From NCBI GenBank assembly GCA_018389105.1, contig JACATO010001140.1, positions 248,001-312,000 of the forward strand: a stretch of 64,000 nt of DNA. Direction: 5' to 3'. The DNA comes from Nautilus pompilius (taxonomy: Eukaryota; Mollusca; Cephalopoda; Nautilida; Nautilidae). This document shows, piece after piece, positions 24,840 through 36,900 of this stretch (position 1 is its first letter; each line of letters begins with the position of its first letter). The notes below the pieces were generated by a model. It ran no database searches and was not told the DNA's origin. It saw nothing but the letters and a program-made list of their open reading frames with translations. A program made the position numbers and the translations under genes.

Positions 24840-27318
24840 AAGGCGTTAAAAGGCATTCATTTGCCATAAGTTACTTGACAGACGATGATTAATGTAAATC
24901 TCCATAACTACATAACTAGGACATTTCTGGAGAAAATAAAAGTATCTGCATGATCAGAATGATCACAACTTTCATTTAAACCACTAAAAAATACTGATAC
25001 CTTTGCAAGAAAAGCTAAGATATCCTCTAATGGATGCCATTCACTGTGGAAATTAAGGAAAATAAAGCCAATCAACTTGCCAACCAGGATTCCAAACAAA
25101 TAACAGATGACCCCCCCTACACAAAAAATTTTTTTAGCTAAAACAAATGATTAATTAAGAACACTTTCACGATGAGATGTTTATCAGCACCTGTCAATTG
25201 TTCAAAATATTTACTACTACACTCTGTAGGTGTGAAGATGCTAAAGAAAATGCTGAACACTTAGCCAAAGTTGCCAACTAAAGTAAATATGCAGAAAACA
25301 TCTGGCCAGCCATCCATGCATCTTCAGCAGACAGACACTATGGAAATGAAGATGATTTAGATTATACTCCCCATTTTGTGATTTCATATGAAATCTTAGT
25401 TAAGTCATGACTTGAAACACATCAGTGCTGGTGACCAGAACTCGTCGCTTAAGTTGTGTGTCCTTACACAGATATCATTAAAAAAAAAAGGGAGTTATCT
25501 TCAGCTCCATTTTCCCTGTTGATATTTAATTTGATAACTGCTTTCTTTCATAATGATCACATAATTACTGAGTCTTTTTTCACTGATGCTACCATTTCCC
25601 CTTAAATATAGATCTGAATATTATATTATATAAAACCAAAAGCAATCTATCTTTTTTTTTAAAAAATCTGACAATTTCCTGTTCTCTTCAAAAATAGATT
25701 TGCTTTTGCCTAAAAAAAGTAGTTTTCCTCCTCTAAGAAAAGAATTGTTTGAAATAAAACTACATTTTGATCTCTTGATTATTAGTTTCTATAGGGAATT
25801 ATCTTAAATTGACTGCAATTTAAAACTCTACAGCATAATGAAAACTCCTAGATTTCACCTTTACCCAAAACCAAAAGCCAAACTTTCTCAAATCTTAGAA
25901 AGTATCAGCTAAAGGTTAACAATTTCATAAATAGTGGTGGCCAGGCTTGGTTAATTTTATGACACAATTACTGTAGATTATTGCATTAAAAAATTATTAG
26001 TCAACATAATACTGTTTTGTTTTATAAGAAAATGGCAGAAATGCTTAAGCTGTTGTGGAATAATTCATGGTCTCTATAAATTCTTAATTTCCCCTATGTA
26101 GTCAGTTCAAGATAGGAAAAGTACTAAGTTGATGCTATACAGGAATGTTATTGCTGCTCTGAATAATGAAGGACTGGATATGAGAAGCTGTATCCAAAGT
26201 AGTCTATAACCAGTCTACAACAACAAGTCTCTTATAACATCAGAGATCAACAAGAATGACCACCTCAAAGAAAGAGGAAGAAAACAGATAGATACCAGTA
26301 CCCCACAAGACTATTCTCAAACACCAGAGACCACATGACTATTGTACTTCTTCCACCAATCTAAAAGCAGCAAGTGGAGAGCAATCAAAAATTTAAATCA
26401 GCAGCAGGATTGTCTGGCACACCATCTGATGGATGACGTCTCTATTTGACAATGAAGAAAGCTTTACCTAATTGAGAGAGAAAGAGAGATATGCAAACAT
26501 TGTCTCCAATGGTCTAAAAGCATGCCAAGTGAACAACAGAGGTAAAACAAAGGGTCTCAAATTCAAATGACTCAACACCTGAACTCCAAGTCTGCCAATA
26601 ACAAAGAGAAGAATTTCATCAGATTGCCAGACCACTTAGGCATTCTAAAGTCCATATGACACAAAGATGCATTTTCAGATTAGGTCATCTGCACATCTGT
26701 GGTACTCAAGGTTATTGAGTACATTCAGGTCTTGGAGAAGCAACTGAAACCAACCATACATCATCATTTCAGAACATATACAAACCTTATTTACTAGGAT
26801 CATGCTACCAGTTGTCACAGGGCAAAGGAGGAGAGCCTAAATATAAGCATTCTGTTATTGTTACATTATGATGTGTTTATTCTGCAAGCTCTTATGTTAA
26901 GCAGATCATTATTTTGCTCTTTTTAATAAAAATCTTAGCAATTTACACTAACTTAGAATAATTCAAATCTTGACCTGGCCTGAAATAAATGCAACCAGCA
27001 AGTCATTTTTTAGCTTATCAGTACCAAACTTGATCACCACTTGCTTAAATCTATAAATGGACTAGTTAGCACCTTACAACAATATTATTAGAGCCTAATG
27101 GAGAGATACACAACACTTTTGTCTAATAGTGATGACATAACATAGCCTAGGTTCAATTATGATTAGCATTCATTAATCACATTTTTGATTTTTTTTTTTT
27201 TTCATTTGAAGGTAATTTACTTAGTGTTTTCATTAACCTCATTAACAAAAAATAACATATACAGGGCATCACCCTGTAGCTCACAGACAGGTATTGTACC
27301 ATTTCTCTGCCCTGTGGG
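24840..27318. other. AT-rich DNA with unresolved repeat fragments
   Basis: 26100-26850 has short plus-strand frames (DMRSCIQ, HLHICGTQGY) that look like repeat debris without a family. No gene recognised. Confidence 0.25.
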
Positions 27319-27341
27319 TATAAAAACATTTCCCACCCCTG
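27319..27341 (-). mobile_element. orphan hAT terminal repeat
   Basis: The minus strand reads CAGGGGTGGGAAATG, the same terminus type as the hAT element at 34171-36381. No partner end was seen upstream, so this is a fragment or a much-decayed MITE. Confidence 0.35.
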
Positions 27342-27727
27342 GCCTAGATATTAATCAAATAAAAAATTGCCAAAAGTTAATGGAAAACAAGATGGCCCAG
27401 AAATAGCTTATAAACAAAAGCAAGCATTGAAAAATGTTGGTACATGTCTGGTTATGTGAACGACCCCAACAATACATTCATCTTGTCAATGCTATGAAGA
27501 TGCAAAGCTATCATCAAAACCAGGAAACCTCATCAACTACTGATTGTTCTACGATGTAGAAATTCATTTTTAACATAATAAGGTCACTTAAGCATTGCTT
27601 TGATCTTGAAAGAGCCTATGAATTAATCACCCTTAATGTTGTGTCATCTATGAAGTAATAAAGCAGTAAAATTCAATAAATACACATTCTGAAATATTGT
27701 TTGATGCAATGATTTTGGTAACCTTAC

Positions 27728-27793
27728 CCAAAAATTTTTCTACTTTTATGGACTTATTTGGTCCTCTTAAATTCTTATTTCCAGAGAAAAGTT
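27728..27793 (-). CDS. candidate internal exon of the divergent gene
   Basis: Acceptor TCTTTTTAAAG, donor TTTTTGG|GTAAGG, 66 nt, phase 1 to phase 1, so it could follow MAVQAQ directly. It would encode LFSGNKNLRGPNKSIKVEKF, which looks protein-like but is unknown to me. The open frame also extends past the splice sites. Confidence 0.3.
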
Positions 27794-29626
27794 CTTTAAA
27801 AAGATTTACATTAGAGAAGTTATAATTATGTGAAGAGTAAGGCAGTTTCAAATCCCAAAGCCACAAGGTTGAAAGTGGCAGAGATTCTGGCCATATTTTA
27901 TGAAAATAGATAATAAAATTAGTTGTTTTTTAAAGTTGATTTCATCAGAGTAAATAGTAAACCTATATCATAGTTAGACTCACTTGATGAAAAGGACAAT
28001 ACATTAATAATCTGAATTTGTCATACATTAAATGGAATGCCAATGAACAGTTTATTTGCGAAAATGATCCTTGCACCAATTTAAACTAAGTTTCAGGATA
28101 CTGTCTATTGTTTCAGTCAGTAAATAACTGTAAGCAAATATGAGTGGACAAAAAATTATGAAGACAGAAAAATTACTTTTCTGGTAGAAGCTGATCGAAT
28201 ATTAAGATGAAGAAAGTGTCAAATATTTTGATTTTGCTTAAAAAAAAAATAAAAAACATAACCAACTACCTTTTCAAAGTATATTTGCAGTTTTTTGGTT
28301 TTTTTTTTGGTATTTAGGTAAAGATTTTTGTTGGACTACAAAAATGTCAGTCATTATTTCAACCCCTGGTAAATAGCGTCATGCTACTCAATAAATGTTT
28401 CTTAGAAAAGACTATACGGACTCTATCCAAACAAATTTTAGACAGTACATATCTTTCAGTCACAACTTCTTTCAACTTTACAACCTCATCAGTGTTGAGT
28501 GCTCTCTAGATTATACAGCTTTACCATTTCTAGCCAGTTATCTTTCTTATTGTAAAAATACAATTAATTTATGTAAACCCCTCAACAAACTCAATGTGAA
28601 CTAAATGCATCCGGCTTGCACCTTTAGCTGCCTACGCATTAAATCCACATATTTACTGGCCAAGGGTTTACTCCAAGAAAATTATTCCGTACCATATTAA
28701 TACTACTACTTCCATCCTTCTCTCCACAGTGTAGAAATAAGAATTTTAGTCCTGCTGACTAGGTAGGTTAACCTGCACAGTTCTCACCCAAGATGCCAAA
28801 CAGTGTAAAACCTTCAAAAATCAGAACTCCTCCCATGCACATGAGAAGCTCCAGTGAGAAAAGACATTCTGCTTAGAAGTGAGAAGAAAGTTACTTCAGA
28901 AAAGCAAGAGACCCCCTAAGACATTAAACACAGCCAGAACCACGCAGGGGGGTGATAAACCACAACCCACCACCAAGATAAACCCATCACCAAAATTGCA
29001 TGATTTTAACCCTTAGAATAAACACATTTGAAAAAAAAAAAATTCCTATAAAAAGAAAACTTTTAAAATTTGAAGTCTGCAATTCACAAATTTTTCAAAA
29101 AGTAATATAGTAATAAAAACAAAGAACCATCCAAGTTTTGCGAAGTGATATTTTAAGCTGGGTGTCATTTTAAATGTTCTTTGTATGTAGCTTTAAGCTG
29201 TTAACATTTTAAATCATTAATAGTCTGTAGCTTTGTAACTCCAGTGATCCTGATATCACAAACTTTGTTTATTTTCCTGGCATATGAAAATGTTTACACA
29301 ATCTTAAAAAAAATTCAAAGTTTGCATTTTTGTATCTAATTTTTAAAGCTTCAGACAAACAAAATTCTTTGAACTCGTAATTTCAACTTCATTAAGAGTT
29401 CCGCATTCACTACAGAAAGACAGTAGTTTCCAAGAAAACCTAGGTATCCATTTCAAGAAACTCGATCGCTCCTTCGTCTTTTTCTCTCTCTCTCTATTTT
29501 GTTTGTTTAGTTAGTTTTAAGGGAAAGGGAAGCGAATTGAGGATTAAAGTAAAAACTATGTCGTCCACAAACAACAAAAGAAAATTCCCACCACAGGTTT
29601 TTTTCTTCCGCCCAGTGACGTAGGCT

Positions 29627-29692
29627 GAGGGGGTGGGGTGGGGTGGGGTGGGAATGGAAGGAAGGATGGATGGAAGGAAGGAGGGAGGGATA
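29627..29692. repeat. G-rich tandem tract (GGGGT)n then (GGAA/GGAT)n
   Basis: Four successive GGGGT units followed by GGAAGGAT/GGAGGG units. On the plus strand this could form a G-quadruplex. It lies at the left edge of the CpG-rich promoter region. The two proline/histidine-rich ORFs on the minus strand are artefacts. Confidence 0.75.
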
Positions 29693-30256
29693 AGCGAGAG
29701 AAAGCGTTGGTTGCGATGGGAGAATAAATGAATGATTCACCGTCACGGCCCCAGAAAATCAGTCGGTGATTCATCCTTCTGGCTCACAGCTTCTTCTTAT
29801 CCGTCTCTGACTAAACAGACAGAAGACAGACATTTTACTGTTGTTCAAAGATTCAAAAAAGGGGAAGGGGATGGGGGTGGGTGTCATCCCGACAAAGCGA
29901 GTCCCTAACCCATCCCAAGACCCCCTTTTTTTTTTCAAAGGCCGAAAGAACGGGATCTGCGATCCAGGATCCTTGTTTCTGTTTGTTCCCTCCCCCTCCC
30001 CTCTCCCCGATCGTAGGTAGCGGCGACTAGCACATCACGGCGGCGGCGGCCTCCCTGCCACAGGTGTGTGTGCGTGGGTGCGTGTCGGGGGAGGGCGAAC
30101 CCAGATCCTCCTCCCTCCCTCCCCCACCAAACCACCCGGGCAGGGGCCCAGCAGGGGCGGCTGTACCCGACGACAGCGACATCATGACCTTCGGTAACAC
30201 GACAGGGAGCAGCAGCCGGGTGAACTACCAGGAGGGAGAGGGGACGGGAGATTTAC

Positions 30257-30275
30257 CTTGGGCTTGTACAGCCAT
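30257..30275 (-). CDS. first coding exon of an unidentified divergent gene
   Basis: Minus-strand ATG at 30275 in a strong context (CGAAGATGGCT), encoding MAVQAQ plus one base, then donor CAAG|GTAAAT. The position, head-to-head with CHMP7 in the same CpG-rich region, supports a real start. Downstream exons would lie at lower coordinates; my candidates are listed separately. I do not recognise the protein. Confidence 0.45.
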
Positions 30276-30449
30276 CTTCGTATCGAATTCATGCTTGCGA
30301 CCGCGCAGATTTCACACCGGGGCGAACGCAGGCTTCGTTTTTGTGTCCGAACTCTGGCAGGAACCAAACCCCAGCCCGAACACACATCGCTGACAATGCA
30401 GACCTGTTCCTCTCTCACACTTCGCGTCGTCTATTCTCGTCCAATGCGT

Positions 30450-30458
30450 CACTTCCGG
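30450..30458. promoter_or_regulatory. ETS-type site CACTTCCGG (copy 1)
   Basis: Matches the ETS/GABPA core CTTCCGG. It lies between the two divergent start codons, 5 bp after a CCAAT box. Confidence 0.5.
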
Positions 30459-30645
30459 TTCGCTCGCAGCCACCAAGCCCAAGTCATTGCCATTCTTCTA
30501 AAAGTTTGTATTAACTAGTAAAAAAAAAAAAACTAAAATTTTTAGAATAAGTGACGATTCATTTTTTTTTCTTTAACGTTTGATTAAAGAGCCTTTGTGT
30601 TTTTGTTTTTTTTTGTTGTTTTTCCCCTGCGTATTCTCACCGGAA

Positions 30646-30867
30646 ATGGATAAGCACTTCCGGCAACAACAACAACAGCGACGACGAGCCAGCCAGCCGC
30701 CAGCCAGCGTTATCTTCTCTCGTTCCGCGAAATGGCGACCGAAGCTCTTAATTATGCAGAGTTTTGGTCGAACGACAAGAAGATGGACGTCTTGTTTTCG
30801 CATTTTCGAGACAGATCCGTCAATCCGCAGTCGTGGGAACAGAAGATGGACTTTTGGCAGCACATGA
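30646..30867 (+). other. upstream ORF overlapping the CHMP7 start
   Basis: An ATG at 30646 (context GGAAATGGA) opens a frame that begins MDKHFRQQQQQRRR, is out of frame with CHMP7 and runs past its ATG to 30867. If transcription starts upstream of 30646, this could lower CHMP7 translation. No known product. Confidence 0.3.
30655..30663. promoter_or_regulatory. ETS-type site CACTTCCGG (copy 2)
   Basis: Identical 9-mer to the site at 30450, 70 bp upstream of the CHMP7 ATG and near the likely transcription start. Confidence 0.5.
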
Positions 30868-30988
30868 TAACGGAGCGCTGCGAGCTCTGCGGTAATGCCA
30901 TCGTGGACCCCGCGTCCCTCTCCCTGGCGTTCGGCCGGAACGGGAAGACTCCGCAGTGTTTGGACACGGTCCTCAGGGAAATGGAACG
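30732..30988 (+). CDS. CHMP7: CHMP7 exon 1
   Basis: Starts at the ATG in AAATGGCGACC and ends at GAACG|GTTAGT, leaving two bases of a codon (phase 2). It encodes residues 1-85, the first winged helix, beginning MATEALNYAEFW. GC- and CpG-rich, unlike the following intron. Confidence 0.92.
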
Positions 30989-33900
30989 GTTAGTAAGGCG
31001 GGGTATTTTCTCTTCACGCTGCTGGTCTCTCATCTGTTAGTAGGGGTGGGGGGCGGGTAGCCCAGCTTCCTCTGGCAACCTTAACCCTGCCACGCGTCCA
31101 TTTTGAAAACCAGTTTCCGGGTCTGGGTCCCGCGGACGATCTGGGGAGACTGTTCAATTTCCTTCACTAAGGGGAAAGCCTAAAACTGCTCCTGTATTTA
31201 AGTTATTTAATCTGCTGACCCTTTCCGCCAAATCCCTTGGGGCCTCTCCCCCCCACCTCGTATAACAGATCTGGAAACTTCAACATTCCTAGTCTCTCTG
31301 CATGTGTCAAACTGCCTGCTTTCCTCTCCATTTGAATAAGTCGCCCTTGCACCTGTCCCAGACCTTTTTGTAAAGACAGCATCAAACCTGCATTACACAT
31401 TCCAGATGTGGCTAAATCAAAGTTTTATTATTTTTTTAAAAAAAGAAACAATCTCTTTGCTTTTATACCCGGTTGTCCTGTTCAGCAGTCCTCATGTTTT
31501 GTCAGATGTTTCTCCCATTTTAAGTCTGAAGCAATTACACCCAGATCTATCTTATCAAAGTGTGATTCCTTAAGAACATGATCTACTAACACAGTCTTCC
31601 TCGTTTTCATGTCCAAAAATAAAAAGATTTGCATTTAGAGACATTAATCTGCATCTTCCATTTGGACACCAAATTGTCAAGGTTTGTGAGTGACTGCTGA
31701 ATTTTGTGCCCTATCCTCTCCATTATTTAACTAGCTGAAAGTCTTAGTATCTTCCATAAATTAAAAAAAAAAATCTGGTATTAAATGCTGACTATAAAAA
31801 AAATATCAAAAATAAAATAGGACCCAATACCAGATCCTGAGCTACACAACTTGTAACATTTATAATGTAACAAGACTTAAAAATATTGTTTGATTACCTT
31901 ACAAACATTTTTCCATCTGTGCCAAACCCTCTTTTTATGCAAGTAATCTTTTATGAGGTACATTTTTAAAGCTTTACTAGTGTGTAAGTAAATAACATTT
32001 ATTTTGTCACCATTATTTAACATTTCAGTTACAGCCTCCAGATATTCCAATACATTTGTCAAAGAATATTTTCTTGAATCCATGTTGACTACCATGCAAG
32101 ACACTCAGAATACTAAGATAATAAATTATTATATTATCTTTAATTATTCATTCTAAATTCCAAGATAGATGAAACGTTAGTATCGTTTCATTCATTACAA
32201 ATTTTAACTTTCTGATGAATTGATAAATACCAAGTGATTATAATGTTACTACTAATATTTGGCTGATTATAACCATCAAACTATAACATATATTATATGA
32301 AGTGTACATGCACAAGATGTCATAGAGTTTGTCAATTTTGCTACAAGGGGTGTCACTTATGTTATGTGGTGTCATCTCTGATAGTTTTTCCTTTATATGT
32401 AGGCTTACAGAGCTGTTAGATATGCCATTTTGCCTGCAAACTGAGTTTCTCTGCAATATTGCATATCACTTTATGCTCCTTTTATTTTGGCAGAGACATT
32501 TGTTGATTCCAATGTAGCCCATTGGAAATGCATGATTTCATCCATAATTTTGAGGAAACAAGATCTGTGGCCAATGTACTATGATTGGATTCTCATCTAC
32601 AGCTTTATAAAATTTAGCAGATATCTGAAAAATTAGATAAGGCAGTTTCCATGTTTCCATGGAGGAACAGCATATTTGAAGTTGTCAGGTCTGTTGGCCT
32701 ACCTCAGCAAACCATGTAGTAGGGGATATGAAAAGCACCAATGGTGTTTTATTCATATGTAAACTCTGCATTTTTTTTTGTTTACACTTTTCTTTATAAT
32801 AATAATATTAACTGACTTAGATCATCAGTTCAAAGCTTTCAATACCAATGTGATTTCTTTATCTTTTATTTTAAATATTCTAGAAAAATGTTTATTAAAA
32901 CACACTTCTTATTTTCATATCAGTTTTAATACTTATCTTTAAGTAAATTGGTATTTGTCTTTGAAACCAAATTAGATTGAGCATATGCATAAAACTTCTG
33001 GCTATTAATATATCTTGCCAATTTCCTTTCAAACGTTATCTTAGCCTATCTAATTGTATTTGTATTGTTTCTCTTAAATTTAAAGCTGATCCACATGATC
33101 GAAATAGCCATGAGATTTATTCTTACAATAAAGTTTTTTTTTAATGAATATGGTTAATGTTTTTTTTTTCCTTGTAATTTATTTGTTTTATTTGGGAAAT
33201 GATTTTAATGCAACTATTTACTAGTACACTCTTAAATACAGCCCAATCATCAGTATTAATAGTTTCCTATATTTATTGCCCAGATGCATGCTCTCTTGGC
33301 ACTCATTTAATAAAATTACATAAGGTTTTTACAGATTCCACATTTTTTCCCTCTGCTTTGTTTCATGTTTATTAAAATTACAGGGATAGTGGTTTTAGTT
33401 TCATAAGACATATCATTTACAAAATTTATGATCTAGAGATGAACAGTATCTGGTATGTTTGTTTACAACTTTAACAAGAATTTATCTTGCACCACATCAA
33501 CAAACTATTTATTTTACTGTGGATGTCCCATCTACAACTCTCAGTGATTATCAAAGCATTTAAAGTATGCTATAAGAATTTAGCAACTTACTGGTAAATT
33601 ACACGCCATGGTATTTTTTGACAAAATGTCTTGCACTAAACAGCTAGGACTCCTATATAACACACCACAACATGGAACTATATTGCATACCACTGTTACT
33701 GTTGGTAGAACTCCTATTTTAATTTGATTTACTCAGTTCAAAAGTTATATAAATAGTTGTGAGAGGAGCTCATTCACTGAAGATCAAACTAATGTGTTCA
33801 TATATTCTAAAGGCTTTAAAAAGTAAAAAAATTTCACAGATGAAAAATAGGACATCCAAACTACATAAAAATAATTTAAAATATTATCACTTAGACATGG

Positions 33901-36900
33901 GATGAAAGGAAAAACGTATCCAGAATTGAAAAATTCCATGCATTGCCCAGCATCACAGTGAAACAATGAAAAACAAATATTTATTCCCTTAGTCTAAAAA
34001 TCATTACATTCAATAGTAATAAAGTAGACTAGAGAAAATATATTGCTCGACTCTTTCTTTGAATTTGATTTTGAAACTTCAATTAATTTTTCTAGTCTAT
34101 CTTTAGTAACTCATTGACGGGTATTTTTCATGCATTCTGAACAGAATGAAGAAATAACATTGTCCTAGTTCAGGGATGGGAAAACTATAGGCTACTACAG
34201 CCTTTAGTGACAAAAACTCAGTTGGTATTGGGCAATCATAGCCATGGCATGTGTGTTGAGACATGCAGATTGACATTGAAAGGCCAAACACCACTACAGG
34301 GTTACATAATGGTTCAAATGGACTGATATGTGGTGACTTATGGATAACTGAAAAGTCTAACACTACATGGTTACAATTTGGAATGTAATCACTCATGTTA
34401 ACCCACAACTGATGACCAGAAGCCAAACAGCTCACACACTCATGACCCTCTATCAACAATGAATCATGACATGGAAAGTCTATTGTGATTAGTCATTGCA
34501 GCCCCAGAGACCAGACATCTACAAGGTATATAAAGACCATAGGAGAGTGATTGAGTCGGCTCGGCACTGCTTTAATCGAGACTGTGATTTGTATTGTGAC
34601 TTTATTGAGAGATGAGTGCCCCAAAAAGAGAAAAATGGCCAGCAGGTGCAGAATGTTTAATAAGAAGTGGATGATGATGTATTTCTTTATGAAGGAGATA
34701 TAAAAGTATGGCAGTTTTCAAGGGGCACAATGTAACCACCCGTTTTCTTACAATAAGCAGCCAGCTAATGAACAAAAAGTAAGGTTCTGGAATATTAGGT
34801 TCAGCTACAGAAATAGCTGACCATGCTTAGTAAATAAGAAAAAAATTGTGAAATATAGTAAGTTCTTTTCAGATGATGAGTTCATGAAGCAATACATGAT
34901 TTGCGTGGTGGATATAATTTTGTCCAAGAGAAGAATGGTATATTGCATTGAAGAGATTAATGCAGACTTGGCAGAATAGTTAAAAAAGAACCAAGTTGTT
35001 AAAGTGGTACTCATTGGCACTGGATGATAATACAGACATCAGGAATACAACCCAACTAACCATTTTCATAAGAGGCATCAGTCATCAGTTTGAAACTATT
35101 GAAGAAGAGTTGTTTATGGAATCTGTGAAGGACAACAGGGCAAGATTTGTTTGACAGCTTGGAGATCTTTATCAAAAGACAATTTGCTTTAGGAAAAGTT
35201 GGCTATGTCACATTGGATGGGTCTCATCTTAAGAGGTTAAAACATTGGCCTTTTAAAAATAATTAAAGGGAAAGTCATAGAGATGAAACTGGATCAAGAA
35301 AGCATTTATCTTCATTGCATCACCCACAATAAGGTGCATTGTAAAAGTGTTATGGACTTGAACAACGTGATGTTAATTTTATTCTAGTTACGGCTAAGTC
35401 ACAGTTCGTTTTTCTGTTTGAAGACTTACAAAATACACGTATATTTTGCATCACACCAATATCTGTTGGCCTAGTTTATGAAAAGTGCTGTTCTTAGCAA
35501 TGAAGGGAAATGATGTTGATTTCCTGCAGTTCAAAGATTCAGACTGGCTTTCCAGCTTTACCTTTGCCATGGATGTTATGGGACATCTGTATGATTTCAA
35601 CCTGAAACTACAGGGCAAGGAAGTGTTTGTAGATAAATTACTCAACTGTCCAAGTATTTACTCTACTCCTACTCCTGTCTTTGAGGAAGTTGAAGGAAAG
35701 CATGTTTTCACATTTCCCAACTTTGCAGAGTATGTGTGACTGACAAGTACAGTAAGATGATGAGTGATTTTATGAGTTTTGCCATCTGTTTGTTGACTAA
35801 GAAAATTGAGAAGGAACTGGAACTGCTGTCTTGTTCATTTACCTTTGACTATAAGAAAGCTCCAGAACAACTTCATTTGGAATTGACCAATTCAGTGGAA
35901 TTTGCATCTCAAGGAAAAGTTAAATTCTGAGAGTTTAGACAGGTTTTACTGATTGCTAAATTGAAAAAAAAACATTCTAACCTGTGAAACTTTGTTTAGA
36001 AAATGTTTGTTTGGTTTTACCTTTGTTTGTGAGCAAATGTTTTTGTTGATGAGCAACAACAAGTTGAAGTTGACTTCACAAATGACATGAACACCTGAGA
36101 GCAGTGCTGCATATCTCCACATCAGAATTTTCACAAAGTGATTAAAAAAAATTGTAGGTAGCTGCATACATCCCACAGATTTGGTACAGTAAGTTTTTAA
36201 AAATTCTTTAAAGGGAGGAGCACCAACAGGTACAAATTTTCATACTTTGATATTTTTATGCTCCAGATTCCACAAATATATATTATTTTGGTTTTTTAAT
36301 TGTTAGAATAAATTATTTTTATATAAATCTCTCTTTAAAATATTAGATGTGGGGGTCCCCTTCCTCAACATGCCCACCCTGTCTTAGTTTGTTTAGAAGT
36401 CTGCCATTCTTATGTTAGGTAATGAGGATTTCATCATCTGTGTGTAATGTGTTAATTTAAATTTAAAACTAAAGAGCTAGAAAGTCTTTGGCTTATGTAA
36501 AGCCAAAATAAAGCCAGAATGTCTGTTAAATGTAGTCTTAAACCCATTCAGTTATGTAGATCATGTGCCAACAGTCTTCATACTAAAGAATTTTTGTATC
36601 TACAACTGATCCTGGGTCATGTTACCACACAATTTGTGTAGAGGATTTATCTTGACTTGACTTGATGGTTTTCTGCTTGTGTAATTTTAGGCAGTAAAAG
36701 TAAGTTGTAACATAGCTGACATTCCATCTATAGAATTGCTGATTGGCCGCAGTCTTGTTACTACATCACTTCTGCTAAACAGGGCTGAAACATCATCTTT
36801 CTTTGGCCACATTTTCTGACACTCATCAATGCCAGCACTCTGTTTCAAACTGATAGTAATCATGGGATCTTCACATTTACAAAAAGAAAACCAATATACG

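Larger units (their letters stand above)
29590..31060. promoter_or_regulatory. CpG-rich, probably bidirectional promoter
   Basis: A GC- and CpG-rich stretch in an otherwise AT-rich window. It carries the CHMP7 start (plus, 30732) and a divergent ATG (minus, 30275) about 460 bp apart. I see no TATA box. There is a CCAAT at 30441-30445 and two identical CACTTCCGG ETS-type sites at 30450-30458 and 30655-30663. Both start codons lie in YY1-like contexts (AAGATGGCT on minus, AAATGGCG on plus). This pattern is typical of housekeeping divergent promoters. Confidence 0.7.

Noticed and set aside
29507-29774. Pro/His/Ser-rich minus-strand ORFs
   Set aside because: They translate the GGGGT/GGAA repeat and have no other content.
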